From NCBI GenBank assembly GCA_009777995.1, contig WRKT01000001.1, positions 62,001 to 126,000 on the forward strand: a stretch of 64,000 nt of DNA, read 5' to 3'. The position numbers and the translations under genes are program-made. The DNA is from Treponema sp. Its GTDB lineage: Bacteria > Spirochaetota > Spirochaetia > Treponematales > Breznakiellaceae. Positions 25,348 to 33,415 of the stretch are shown here, piece after piece. Every line of letters begins with the position of its first letter. The stretch's first letter is position 1. Under the pieces are notes generated by a model. It was given only the letters and a program-made list of their open reading frames with translations. It made no database searches and was not told the origin of the DNA.

Positions 25348-25806
25348 TTACTCCTCAAATTCTCTAAGCTTGCGCGAAAAGATGGAATCATCGACTCCCT
25401 CTGCTATTTTACTGTCAAGGCAGTAGACACAGAATAAATTATCGTTTAACGCAACTGTTATGGTTCCCGGGGTAAGGGTGATGGAATTTGCAAGGACCAC
25501 CCTTGCTGTATTTGTTTTTAAATAAGTACGGAAATAGACAAGGCGCGGTTCAACTTCAATATCCTTGCTGAATACTATCCTGAAAACCGAAATATTTGCC
25601 TTTGCAGTCTCTTTTACAAGGATGAATGCATACTTTATCCCGCGAAGGGTGTTTCGCAGCATTTTTAGGTCAAAGTCGGACCTATATCTAAGATGACTGC
25701 GTGCAAACCAGTATACGGCAATTGAAATGATTGCCCCCGCCGTCACAACCTCGATGCTGAGCCGCATCGAAATAATTAACCATATAATAAGATAGATAAC
25801 AAACAA
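25348..25806 (-). CDS. mrpE: MrpE-like antiporter subunit, first gene of the operon
   Basis: A 152-residue MrpE/MbhA homologue with N-terminal helices and the signature VVLANSITLTPGTITVALND. The start is a TTG codon at 25804-25806, 5 bases after AAGGA. It is the first gene of the 15-gene antiporter operon, about 45 bases downstream of the expected transcription start of the promoter at 25858-25886. Confidence 0.9.
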   Translation of the reverse strand: MFVIYLIIWLIISMRLSIEVVTAGAIISIAVYWFARSHLRYRSDFDLKMLRNTLRGIKYAFILVKETAKANISVFRIVFSKDIEVEPRLVYFRTYLKTNTARVVLANSITLTPGTITVALNDNLFCVYCLDSKIAEGVDDSIFSRKLREFEE

Positions 25807-25857
25807 ATATTTTCCTTATGATCAAAAAATAGGCTGCAGCTGAAGATTTAGAAAGAA

Positions 25858-25886
25858 ATTATAAAAAATTCATTTCCGCAAGTCAA
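25858..25886 (-). promoter_or_regulatory. Promoter of the Mrp-type operon
   Basis: On the minus strand TTGACT (25886-25881), a 17-base spacer, then TATAAT (25863-25858). Five of six -35 bases and all -10 bases match the housekeeping consensus. The expected start is near 25851, leaving a leader of about 45 bases before the TTG start of mrpE. Confidence 0.75.
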
Positions 25887-25938
25887 TAACAATTCTCTCC
25901 CCATATGTCGATAATCGAAGCAGAGGACTATTATCTAG

Positions 25939-27525
25939 ATGAAAAAAAGCGGAAATTCACCCGAAAAATCTGTGCTTCTCGTCCTTGGAGCGGGTATTAT
26001 GCAGGGGCCTGCCCTCAGAATAGCTGCTGAAATGGGACTTAAAACCGTCGCTGCAGATGCTGATCCGAATGCCGCTTGCATAGCTGATGCCGGCCGCTTT
26101 GAAAATATAGACTTAAAAAACAAGGAAGGCATTGAGGCCCTTGCCCGTTCCCTGACCGAAAGCCCTGCAGGCGGCCTTGGGGGCATAATGACCGCAGGGA
26201 CAGACTTCTCCGCAACTGTGGCCTGGGCCGCTTCCAAGCTGGGTCTTAGCTCCATACCCTACGAAGTTGCACTCGATGCATCCGATAAGGAGAGGATGAG
26301 GGGGAGGTTTAAGGCATGCGGAGTCCCATCACCCGAATTTATCATCCTAAATAAGGTCCCTGATAAGGGTTTTTCCCTTCCGATTTCCCTGCCCGTAGTG
26401 GTAAAACCCGTTGATAATATGGGCTCAAGGGGCTGCAGAGCAGTACTTAACGGGGATGAACTTGGGCCGGCCGTCAAAGAGGCCCTTGCTTTTTCGCGTT
26501 CGGGCCGTGTAATAGTCGAAGAGTTCATGGAAGGCCCCGAGTTTTCCATTGATGCACTTGTATACAAGGGTGAAATAACGATTTGCGGTTTTGCAGACAG
26601 GCATATCTTCTTTCCGCCTTATTTTATTGAAATGGGACATACAATACCCTCAAAATTAAATGCAATTGAAGCCGAGCCGCTATTGCAGGCCTTCAAGCAG
26701 GGCGTAAAGGCCCTCGGTATAGAAAACGGGGCCGCCAAAGGCGATGTAAAACTGACCCCCAAAGGGCCTATGATCGGAGAAATTGCTGCAAGGCTTTCGG
26801 GCGGATATATGTCCGGCTGGACCTTTCCCTATTCAAGCGGAGTACTTGTTACCAAAGGGGCGATAGAAATTGCCATTGGCAAAAAACCTGTTGATCTTGA
26901 ACCAAAATGGAACATGATCTGCGCAGAAAGGGCATTTATTTCAATTCCGGGTAAGATAAGGTCCGTTCTCGGGCTTGAATCGGCTAGGGTCATGCCCTAT
27001 GTAAGGGATGTATTACTGCGAGGAGGGCCGGGTGATACCGTAAACTTCCCTGAAAATAATGTGAGTAAGTGCGGAAATATCCTAAGTGTGGCCCCCGAAA
27101 GGGAAGACTCAATAAAATCCGCAGAGATGGCCGCAAGGTCCATCCTTATCCGCCTTGAGCCGAATAATACGGCAACGGACGAGTTCCTTTCCCCGGAGCC
27201 CGGCAAAGTAAGCTTCCCTCCGGATGCATTTGCTTTGAGCCCCACACTTCTTTCAGCCCTTGATGCACTGCCTGACCCGGGGCATCGCGACCCGCAGAGC
27301 TTTTGCCCCTTCCCCGGCTTAACAGAGTCGGGTTTAAAAGATTATGTGGGGCGCAGTGTGGAAGAGTCTTTAGAGGCAGTAAGAGCCCTCACCGGTCTTC
27401 CCCTGCCTGTGGCCGCCGACAAGACCTGCGAGGGTACCCTCGGCCGTCCCTTCTGGAAGGCCCTAATACGCGGCGGGTATCAGGGTGCGGCATATTACAT
27501 CGATTCACTAGAGGCGAGGCAATGA
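25939..27525 (+). CDS. ATP-grasp carboxylate-amine/thiol ligase-like protein
   Basis: A 528-residue protein. Residues 1-110 form a pre-ATP-grasp Rossmann-like domain (VLGAGIMQGPALRIAAEMGL). ATP-grasp follows with LPVVVKPVDNMGSRGC, VIVEEFMEGPEFSIDALV and the metal-binding GEIAARLSGGYMSG. From about residue 330 a long C-terminal part of unknown function carries on. Family members ligate carboxylates to amines or thiols; the substrate here is unknown. A -10-like TATTAT (25929-25934) lies 4 bases before the ATG and no good ribosome site is seen, so the mRNA may be leaderless. It overlaps the amidase gene by ATGA, an operon hint toward cell-wall work. Confidence 0.8.
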   Translation: MKKSGNSPEKSVLLVLGAGIMQGPALRIAAEMGLKTVAADADPNAACIADAGRFENIDLKNKEGIEALARSLTESPAGGLGGIMTAGTDFSATVAWAASKLGLSSIPYEVALDASDKERMRGRFKACGVPSPEFIILNKVPDKGFSLPISLPVVVKPVDNMGSRGCRAVLNGDELGPAVKEALAFSRSGRVIVEEFMEGPEFSIDALVYKGEITICGFADRHIFFPPYFIEMGHTIPSKLNAIEAEPLLQAFKQGVKALGIENGAAKGDVKLTPKGPMIGEIAARLSGGYMSGWTFPYSSGVLVTKGAIEIAIGKKPVDLEPKWNMICAERAFISIPGKIRSVLGLESARVMPYVRDVLLRGGPGDTVNFPENNVSKCGNILSVAPEREDSIKSAEMAARSILIRLEPNNTATDEFLSPEPGKVSFPPDAFALSPTLLSALDALPDPGHRDPQSFCPFPGLTESGLKDYVGRSVEESLEAVRALTGLPLPVAADKTCEGTLGRPFWKALIRGGYQGAAYYIDSLEARQ

Positions 27526-28745
27526 TTAAAGGATTTGAGCAAGAGGTCAGCAAGAGGCAAAACGTTTTCTCTGCAACACAGAAACCACAGGGGGATAAGA
27601 TCACACGGAGTTCACAGAGGCCACGGAGCTCACAGAGAACTAAAACCACAGCGAGATCCGCTCCCACAGGGTATATCAAAAAAGCAGCTTTCATCTTTTC
27701 CTTATCATTCTTCCTCTTTTCCCTCTGTTTCTCTGTATTTGCCCAGATCTTAAGCATCGATGAGGCCCTGGACAGGCTTGGCGGCGGGAATAGGGCTGAA
27801 CTGCGTTGGGATCCCTTTTTCGCCTCGGGCACCCTTGTCTCTGAAGGCTATGAGGCAGCCTTTATCTCGGGGCAAAGCGGGGAGAGCGGCATGGTTCTCC
27901 TTGATCACAGGGAGATAATGAACCTTCCCCTTCCGTATTTGGAGGATGGAAACCTAAGATTCCCTGAAAATTTTATTAATCAGATACGGAATTCCTTTAG
28001 GCGCTATGCAGAAGAAGACTCAAATCGTTATAGGATAGCCGGAATTGTAATAGATCCCGGTCACGGAGGCAGGGATCCCGGGACAGTCTGGGATTATAGG
28101 GTGAATGGCAGAGACATAAAGGTTGTAGAAAAGGACATAGTTCTTGATGTGGCAAAGCAGGTCCATTCAATGCTCTCCGCCTCCTTCCCGGATAAGCAGG
28201 TTCTGCTGACAAGGGATACCGATATATTTTTAAGCCTTGACGAGAGGGTGGAGCTGGCAAATACCATGCCCCTGGCCTCAAATGAAGCAGTTATCTACAT
28301 ATCTATTCATGCAAATTCATCCCTAAACAGGAATGCAAGAGGCTTTGAAGTATGGTACTTAAGCCCGAATTATCGCCGCGACCTGATTGACAGATCAAGG
28401 TTTGCAGGCTCCAATAATGAAGTTATCCCAATACTTAATTCCATGCTTGAAGAAGAGCTCACCACAGAAAGTATTTTGCTTGCAAACTCGATTCTAAGGC
28501 GCATGGTCGATACGGCAGGAAGACATAGCCCGAATAGGGGGCTTAAGGCAGCAGAGTGGTTTGTTGTAAGAAATGCCAGGATGCCCTCGGTGCTTGTGGA
28601 ACTTGGTTTTCTTTCCAATGAAGCAGAGGCTATATTGATGAGTGATGAAGCATACTTGAAGAACCTTTCGGAAGCGGTATATAAAGGTATAAGCGATTTT
28701 GTTGCCTTTTTTGAACGCTCCGGAGGGTTCACCACTTTACGATGA
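27522..28745 (+). CDS. N-acetylmuramoyl-L-alanine amidase (Amidase_3)
   Basis: Cuts the amide bond between MurNAc and the peptide stem in the periplasm. The catalytic domain holds the zinc motifs: IVIDPGHGGRDPGTVWD (His), EKDIVLDVAK (Glu), ISIHANSS (His) and, near the end, VLVELGFLSNEAEA with the catalytic Glu. ATG 27522 overlaps the ATP-grasp stop by ATGA after GAGGCGAGG. Oddly, about 48 residues rich in Arg, Ser, Thr and Gln precede the obvious signal peptide (KKAAFIFSLSFFLFSLCFSV). They are encoded by a 9-base-periodic DNA repeat (see 27577-27654), so the true initiation site may be nearer the signal peptide. Confidence 0.9.
   Translation: MIKGFEQEVSKRQNVFSATQKPQGDKITRSSQRPRSSQRTKTTARSAPTGYIKKAAFIFSLSFFLFSLCFSVFAQILSIDEALDRLGGGNRAELRWDPFFASGTLVSEGYEAAFISGQSGESGMVLLDHREIMNLPLPYLEDGNLRFPENFINQIRNSFRRYAEEDSNRYRIAGIVIDPGHGGRDPGTVWDYRVNGRDIKVVEKDIVLDVAKQVHSMLSASFPDKQVLLTRDTDIFLSLDERVELANTMPLASNEAVIYISIHANSSLNRNARGFEVWYLSPNYRRDLIDRSRFAGSNNEVIPILNSMLEEELTTESILLANSILRRMVDTAGRHSPNRGLKAAEWFVVRNARMPSVLVELGFLSNEAEAILMSDEAYLKNLSEAVYKGISDFVAFFERSGGFTTLR
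27577..27654 (+). repeat. 9-base-periodic CAC(A/G)GAG repeat inside amidase gene
   Basis: Units CACGGAG, CACAGAG, CACGGAG, CACAGAG begin at 27604, 27613, 27622 and 27631, exactly 9 bases apart, with a related CACAGAA at 27577. The tail AACTAAAACCACAGCGA (27638-27654) recurs with one base missing at about 41760-41774. The region is translated in frame as TRSSQRPRSSQR. Confidence 0.8.
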
Positions 28746-29248
28746 AAGATGTATTTAAGAAAATTTGGAAAGCAATTGACAGATTTTTCAGCAAAAAAAA
28801 GAACCGCCGTCTTGTATATATAATTATCATTTTTTTCCTTGCTTTGGGAAATTTTTTATATTCAGGGCTTGCAAGGAGAACTTTTGTGTTTTATTCTCAT
28901 ATAGGGGACAATATTGTCGTAGAAGACCGCATGCTTCATTGGTCATCTGACCGTGAGGCAAATGTCCGCCGATATGTGGAAGAGGCACTTCTCGGGCCGA
29001 AATCACCCGGGGCAATACTCCTTTTTCATAGGGAGGCAAGCCTTATCACCCTGATGCTGAGGGAAGGTGTGGTTTATGTAAATCTGTCTGAAACGGCAGT
29101 TTTACCCTTTCAGGGGAGCAGGGATCTGTTTCGCAGTGTTTTAACCTTGAACGAGGGAATAAAAAGGAACTTTTCCTACGTAAATGATGTGCGGATATTT
29201 ATCGGAGGAAATGAAGCTTTTTATGAGGATTTTCGCAGGATTTTTTAA
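28742..29248 (+). CDS. GerMN-domain membrane-anchored protein
   Basis: A 168-residue protein with a positively charged cytoplasmic start (KKKNRRLV), one membrane helix at about 24-44 and an external domain like GerM/GerMN: VRRYVEEALLGPKSPG, then EGVVYVNLSETAV, then NEGIKRNFSYVNDVRIFIGG. GerMN domains occur in spore-germination and peptidoglycan-related proteins in many phyla, and here the gene overlaps the amidase gene by ATGA. A structural or regulatory role in wall hydrolysis is inferred; it does not imply sporulation. Confidence 0.8.
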   Translation: MKDVFKKIWKAIDRFFSKKKNRRLVYIIIIFFLALGNFLYSGLARRTFVFYSHIGDNIVVEDRMLHWSSDREANVRRYVEEALLGPKSPGAILLFHREASLITLMLREGVVYVNLSETAVLPFQGSRDLFRSVLTLNEGIKRNFSYVNDVRIFIGGNEAFYEDFRRIF

Positions 29249-29261
29249 ATTTCTGCCGATA
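29248..29261 (+). promoter_or_regulatory. GCCGATA motif, possible sigma-28 -10 box
   Basis: AATTTCTGCCGATA, identical to 8066-8079; here it continues to the full GCCGATAA (29255-29262), the FliA -10 consensus. The -35 region is weak. It lies 103 bases before the FlaA-like gene, ahead of a second, housekeeping-type promoter. Confidence 0.45.
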
Positions 29262-29285
29262 ATAGGAGAACTTCGCCTTAGGGCG

Positions 29286-29313
29286 TTGACAATTTAAGGG
29301 TATAGTGTATACT
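29286..29313 (+). promoter_or_regulatory. Promoter of FlaA-like gene
   Basis: TTGACA (29286-29291), 16-base spacer, TATACT (29308-29313): a near-consensus housekeeping promoter. The expected start is near 29320, giving a leader of about 45 bases that ends with AAGGAG before the ATG at 29365. Confidence 0.75.
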
Positions 29314-29364
29314 CTAAGTATAAAGGATACTTGTCTTTAGTTAGCTTATGGAAAGGAGTTTTGA

Positions 29365-30417
29365 ATGAAAAGGATTATCATTCTTGTCACTATCGCGTTG
29401 GTAACGGCTGGGATGCTGTATGCCGAGGAAGCCACCCTGATTGACTTCTCAAGATTAACAGCGGATATTTATGTACCGCGTTTCCCCGGAGAACAGGACA
29501 CCAGTCCGAATCAGAACCGGCGCACAGTTATGGATTATGGTCAGATCGCAGGTGGTACTTTCACCCCCGCTCAAAGGGCTGTAATGAGAACATCATTGGC
29601 CATTGAGAACTGGGACATAGTGCTCAACTCTTCTGCCCGTACAATACCCAATGTTGCCAATTCATTTACCAGGGAAGCTCCCTCAAGACAGTGGGGCACA
29701 GTAATGGGTGTAAGGATCCATTTCCCCCTGGAACCGCATCATGCAAAGGCGTATGTCAGACCACCCTTTGAAATTCCGGCATTTGAGCCTCTCGCAGACG
29801 TAGATGATGACGGGAATATCATGCCGACTGCCTCCAACGGCATCACCGGCCCGAGCCGTTTCGAAGATGAGTTTGGCGTACTTAAGAACGTAGGAACCAT
29901 CAGATCGGTAGCAGTAAATGTCTACGGTCTTAACTTCCCCCACGGCCTCAATGTCCTTCTTATTGACCAGGACGGCGAAGAAAGCGTAGCCTTCATGGGT
30001 TACCTCAACTTCGATGGTTGGGCAGAGCTCACCTGGAATAACCCCCAGTATATCTTCGAGGTCAGGAACCGCGACTTAAGGCTCCTCCCCCTTTATCCGT
30101 TTAATACCCCCTTCGTGAAATTCGCAGGCTTCCGTATTGACAGGGATGCCGACAGGATTGGCGGTGATTTTGTTACCTATTTCAAAGACGTAAAAATCAT
30201 CTACGATAGGGCAATGCTCGATACCGACAGAGACATCAACGATGAAGAACTCTGGGGCATAATCAACCACAGGGAAACTGCAAGAAAGGTATTCGAAATG
30301 GAAAGGTTTGGACATGACCAGATCCTCAGATACATGGATCTCCAGAGACAGGCCAGACAGCATTTTGATCCTTTGAGCAGGGACTATGGCTTTACGCCGA
30401 CACCTGTTAATGAATAA
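29365..30417 (+). CDS. FlaA-like flagellar filament outer-layer protein
   Basis: A 350-residue secreted protein of the spirochaete FlaA family, which coats periplasmic flagella. A signal peptide (about residues 1-20, ending LYAEE) is followed by a long mature part. The FlaA fold is visible in IRSVAVNVYGLNFPHGLNVL, LNFDGWAELTWNNP and FVKFAGFRIDRDAD with VTYFKDVKIIYD. Length is that of T. pallidum FlaA. It is monocistronic: a promoter lies at 29286-29313 and a terminator at 30444-30500. It may be one of several FlaA paralogues, as is common in treponemes. Confidence 0.85.
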   Translation: MKRIIILVTIALVTAGMLYAEEATLIDFSRLTADIYVPRFPGEQDTSPNQNRRTVMDYGQIAGGTFTPAQRAVMRTSLAIENWDIVLNSSARTIPNVANSFTREAPSRQWGTVMGVRIHFPLEPHHAKAYVRPPFEIPAFEPLADVDDDGNIMPTASNGITGPSRFEDEFGVLKNVGTIRSVAVNVYGLNFPHGLNVLLIDQDGEESVAFMGYLNFDGWAELTWNNPQYIFEVRNRDLRLLPLYPFNTPFVKFAGFRIDRDADRIGGDFVTYFKDVKIIYDRAMLDTDRDINDEELWGIINHRETARKVFEMERFGHDQILRYMDLQRQARQHFDPLSRDYGFTPTPVNE

Positions 30418-30443
30418 TACTTTGCTGAAGTAGTTCATTTTAT

Positions 30444-30500
30444 GGCTGCCTGAACCAAGTTTGCCACTACGTGGTATCTTGATTCCGGCGGCCTTTTTTT
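30444..30500 (+). terminator. Rho-independent terminator after FlaA-like gene
   Basis: GGCTGCCTGAA (30444-30454) pairs with TTCCGGCGGCC (30483-30493), allowing G-U pairs and one mismatch. The loop contains a small nested CCAC/GTGG hairpin, and seven T follow directly (30494-30500). Confidence 0.75.
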
Positions 30501-30511
30501 GATACCAAAAG

Positions 30512-31714
30512 ATGAGCAAAGTTCTTCCGAATCGAAAATCTCTCCATGCTGATTACCAAAAGCATCTTCCCCTATGGTCTTTGACCGCCCTTACATTGGA
30601 AAAGGAAGTTCATGAACTTTTACAAGTTCTGCCTTCCGAGCCGAGGGTAAAGGGCAGGGTAAAATCCTTCGAGAGCTATTTTAAAAAGTATGTCCGCCTG
30701 TTAAAAGCCGGCGATTTTGACCGAATAAATGATCTGATTGGCGTTAGGGTAATCTGCTCCTTTCTCGAGGACTTAAGTGCTGCAGAAGAGCTAATAAAGA
30801 AGCATTTTAAGGTGATAGAAATTGAAAGAAAGGGCTGGGGACATACCATTGAGTTTGGCTATGAATCCACCCATCTCTTAATCGAAATCCCCGAGAAAAT
30901 GGCCAAGTCAAAAAAGCTAAAGTGTGATATTGCAGAGATTCAGGTTAGGACCATATTACAAGATGTATGGGCCGAAGTTGAGCATGAACTCATCTATAAG
31001 GTCGAATTCACCCCCTTTGACGCCCCCCTAAGAAGAAAGCTCGCCGCAATAAATGCATCCCTATCAATGGCAGACATCCTCTTTCAGGATATACGCAGTT
31101 ACCAGCGCAGGCTCAACGGTGAAATGGGCAAACGCCGTGACTCCTTCTTCCAAAAAATCGAAGAATCCACCGATGCTGTCTTATTCAAGGACAGTAAAAA
31201 GAAAAAAAAGCAGACAAGAGCTAAAAGGGATGAAGGCCTCGGCCTTTCCATGGACGATCTCCTCCTTGAAGCCCTGTCCCTTCATAACGAGAACCAATTT
31301 GATGAAGCCATTGCGATTTACTCTCAGATCCTTGATATGAAGCCCGATGATGCAGTAAGTGCACTTATTTTTAAGCATAGGGGGATGGCCTATTTCGCCC
31401 GCTCCTACTATAAAGAGGCTATCGAAGATTTTTCAAAATCCCTGAAACTTGACCCAAAATCCTATAAGGCAGCCTATTACGAGGGCATTGTCCACTCTGT
31501 TTTACAGAAGTACTCAAAGGCCCTTGACAGTTTTAACAGCTCCCTCGAAATTAATCCCTACCAACCCTACTGCCTCTTTCGAAGGGGCCAGGCCTATTTC
31601 CATCTCGAAGACATCCCAAAGGCCCTTGCCGACTGCGAATCGGCAATTTCTCTTGAGCCCTTTGAAGCAGCACTGAAATTCAGGACCCTGCTCCTGTCAA
31701 AATTAAAAATGTAA
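30512..31714 (+). CDS. RelA/SpoT-type nucleotidyltransferase fused to TPR repeats
   Basis: A 400-residue fusion. Residues about 45-185 are a RelA/SpoT (p)ppGpp synthetase-like domain: DRINDLIGVRVICSFLEDL, the substrate motif GYESTHLLIEIP, and AEIQVRTILQDVWAEVEHEL. A Lys-rich linker (KKKKKQTRAKR) leads to four or so TPR units from about 245 to 395 (for example AIYSQILDMKPDDAVSALIF and AIEDFSKSLKLDPKSYKAAY). No hydrolase domain is seen, so it resembles a small alarmone synthetase with a protein-binding tail. The ATG follows the terminator T-run with no clear ribosome site. Activity is inferred from motifs only. Confidence 0.85.
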   Translation: MSKVLPNRKSLHADYQKHLPLWSLTALTLEKEVHELLQVLPSEPRVKGRVKSFESYFKKYVRLLKAGDFDRINDLIGVRVICSFLEDLSAAEELIKKHFKVIEIERKGWGHTIEFGYESTHLLIEIPEKMAKSKKLKCDIAEIQVRTILQDVWAEVEHELIYKVEFTPFDAPLRRKLAAINASLSMADILFQDIRSYQRRLNGEMGKRRDSFFQKIEESTDAVLFKDSKKKKKQTRAKRDEGLGLSMDDLLLEALSLHNENQFDEAIAIYSQILDMKPDDAVSALIFKHRGMAYFARSYYKEAIEDFSKSLKLDPKSYKAAYYEGIVHSVLQKYSKALDSFNSSLEINPYQPYCLFRRGQAYFHLEDIPKALADCESAISLEPFEAALKFRTLLLSKLKM

Positions 31715-31725
31715 TTTTTCCTTGC

Positions 31726-31754
31726 TTGTCAATTCCCGGAATGTCCTGTATAAT
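31726..31754 (+). promoter_or_regulatory. Promoter of peptide ABC operon 1
   Basis: TTGTCA (31726-31731), 17-base spacer, TATAAT (31749-31754). Five of six and six of six consensus bases. The leader to the ATG at 31828 is about 67 bases and ends in TTGGAGGAA. Confidence 0.8.
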
Positions 31755-31827
31755 TTTAAGATTAATCGGGGTCTTTGCATAACTTCAAGGACCATTATCA
31801 AAATTTCTTGTTTGCTTGGAGGAAAGA

Positions 31828-33354
31828 ATGGGAAAGAAAGTACTTGTAATTTTACTGTGTCTGACAATTGTCGGGTCTCTCTTTGCAGGGGGCCGCACTC
31901 AGGCACCAACTGCAGGAAGGGATAACCTGAATTTTGGGCTCGTTGGAGAACCCAGAACGATGGATCCGGTAATGGTCAGCGACCTTGTTTCATTTAGCAT
32001 ATTTTTTCAAATCTACGATTTTCTAATTCGTAGGGAAGCTAATGATACAATGCAGCCGGGCCTTGCCACGAGATGGGAATATAGCCCCGACGGCACTCAG
32101 ATTACTTTTCATTTGCGCAGAGGCGTTTTATTCCATGACGGTACAGAAATGAAGGCCGAGGATGTCGCTTTCTCCTTTAATCGCGCAATTGCATCTGCAT
32201 TTACATCAGGGTCCACAAATATGATGGACAGAATGGATGTTATTGATGATTATACTGTAAGACTCTATCTGCACTTTGCCTATGGCCCCATTGAGTTCTG
32301 TATTTCAGGTGCTCAAATGGGAATCATTTCTAAAGCTCACTACGAGCGTGATCCGGATGGGTTTGCCAGAAATCCTATCGGATCAGGCCCGTATCGCTAT
32401 GTTGACTGGAGAGCAGGTAACGAAATTAACCTGACTCGCCACGACGCTTACTGGAAAGGCCCTGCCCCGATCAAAGATATAAGGTATAGGATAATCCTTG
32501 ACGGTAACGTAGCGGTAATGGCTCTTCAGAATGGTGAGATCGACATTATTGACACACCGCCTGTAACCGAGCGCACAAACCTAAGAGCAGACCCGAATAT
32601 CACATACCTTGAAACAGAAATTGCAGCATGGGTATTCCTTGCCTTTAATAACGAACCGGGCAGACTCTTCAGTGATGTAAGACTTCGCAGGGCTTTCGCA
32701 ATGGCAATTGACAAGCCGAACCTGATCCTTGGCGCAAGAGAAGGCCTTGGAACAGCCATTGAAACACCTTGGCCAAATTCTGTTAATCTATGGAACCCGA
32801 ACTTCCGTAACGTTCAGTATAACCCTGACGGTGCAAGACAGCTTCTTGCACAGGCAGGTTATGGCCCAAATAATCCTTTAAGGGTTAACATGATGACAAC
32901 CGACTCCATCACCTATCTTGCTCCGACCGAAGTAATTCAGGGACAGCTTGAGAGAGTTGGCGTTATTGCATCCATCGAGAGACTTGAACGTACAGCATAT
33001 TTCAGTGCTGTTATGGATGACAGAAACTACGATGTCTGTGTAATGGCAGCAACTACGCCAATCCCCGATCCGGACCAAATTTATGCTACCTTCCACTCAA
33101 ATCAGCTTGCGACAGGACGCAATTACTATAATGTGAACGACCCCAACCTTGACCGCCTGCTTGATGCGGGGCGCAGGGAAACAAACCAGGCAGTGCGCCA
33201 GAGAATCTATGACGAGATTAGCGAAATTTTCAGGGATCAGGTTTATTCCTTCCCGCTTTATACCTACTATACGAATATTGCCCATAACAGGAACCTTAAT
33301 GGAGTTATAATTAACGCTCATAATAGGATGTTTGTTCACGATTTCTCCTGGTAG
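31828..33354 (+). CDS. Peptide ABC transporter substrate-binding protein (SBP family 5)
   Basis: Periplasmic binding protein of a dipeptide/oligopeptide or related importer, 508 residues. The signal peptide MGKKVLVILLCLTIVGSLFA is followed by GGRTQ; no lipobox Cys is present, unlike the binding protein of operon 2. Family features are EPRTMDPVMVSD near the N-terminus, YEYSPDG-like WEYSPDGTQITFHLRRGVLF and PIGSGPYRYVDW. An upstream in-frame TTG (31816) exists, but ATG 31828 has GGAGGA at proper spacing. It is followed by a strong hairpin and then two permeases and two ATPases. Confidence 0.92.
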   Translation: MGKKVLVILLCLTIVGSLFAGGRTQAPTAGRDNLNFGLVGEPRTMDPVMVSDLVSFSIFFQIYDFLIRREANDTMQPGLATRWEYSPDGTQITFHLRRGVLFHDGTEMKAEDVAFSFNRAIASAFTSGSTNMMDRMDVIDDYTVRLYLHFAYGPIEFCISGAQMGIISKAHYERDPDGFARNPIGSGPYRYVDWRAGNEINLTRHDAYWKGPAPIKDIRYRIILDGNVAVMALQNGEIDIIDTPPVTERTNLRADPNITYLETEIAAWVFLAFNNEPGRLFSDVRLRRAFAMAIDKPNLILGAREGLGTAIETPWPNSVNLWNPNFRNVQYNPDGARQLLAQAGYGPNNPLRVNMMTTDSITYLAPTEVIQGQLERVGVIASIERLERTAYFSAVMDDRNYDVCVMAATTPIPDPDQIYATFHSNQLATGRNYYNVNDPNLDRLLDAGRRETNQAVRQRIYDEISEIFRDQVYSFPLYTYYTNIAHNRNLNGVIINAHNRMFVHDFSW

Positions 33355-33363
33355 GAATCTCCC

Positions 33364-33390
33364 GGGCGTGTAATGAATCATTACACGCCC
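33364..33390 (+). promoter_or_regulatory. Intercistronic hairpin after binding-protein gene (operon 1)
   Basis: Perfect 12-base inverted repeat: GGGCGTGTAATG (33364-33375), loop AAT, complementary arm 33379-33390. It sits 9 bases after the SBP stop and is not followed by a T run, so it suits mRNA 3'-end stabilisation or partial attenuation better than full termination. ABC operon 2 has a matching structure in the same position. Confidence 0.75.
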
Positions 33391-33415
33391 TACCTTGATC
33401 TATTGGGGTAGAATA

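Noticed and set aside
14579-25806. Operon as a complex I or membrane-bound hydrogenase
   Set aside because: All genes are Mrp-type membrane subunits; no NuoB/C/D, NiFe or flavoprotein subunits are present.
25935-26567. Antisense frames opposite the ATP-grasp gene, and similar frames opposite other genes
   Set aside because: They have no ribosome sites or recognisable motifs and mirror codon bias of the real genes.
27303-27521. Longer reading frame upstream of the amidase gene
   Set aside because: It lies inside the ATP-grasp gene in another frame; ATG 27522 has the ATGA overlap and a ribosome site.
28742-29248. GerMN protein as evidence of sporulation
   Set aside because: GerMN domains are found in many non-sporulating bacteria; no sporulation genes are seen.
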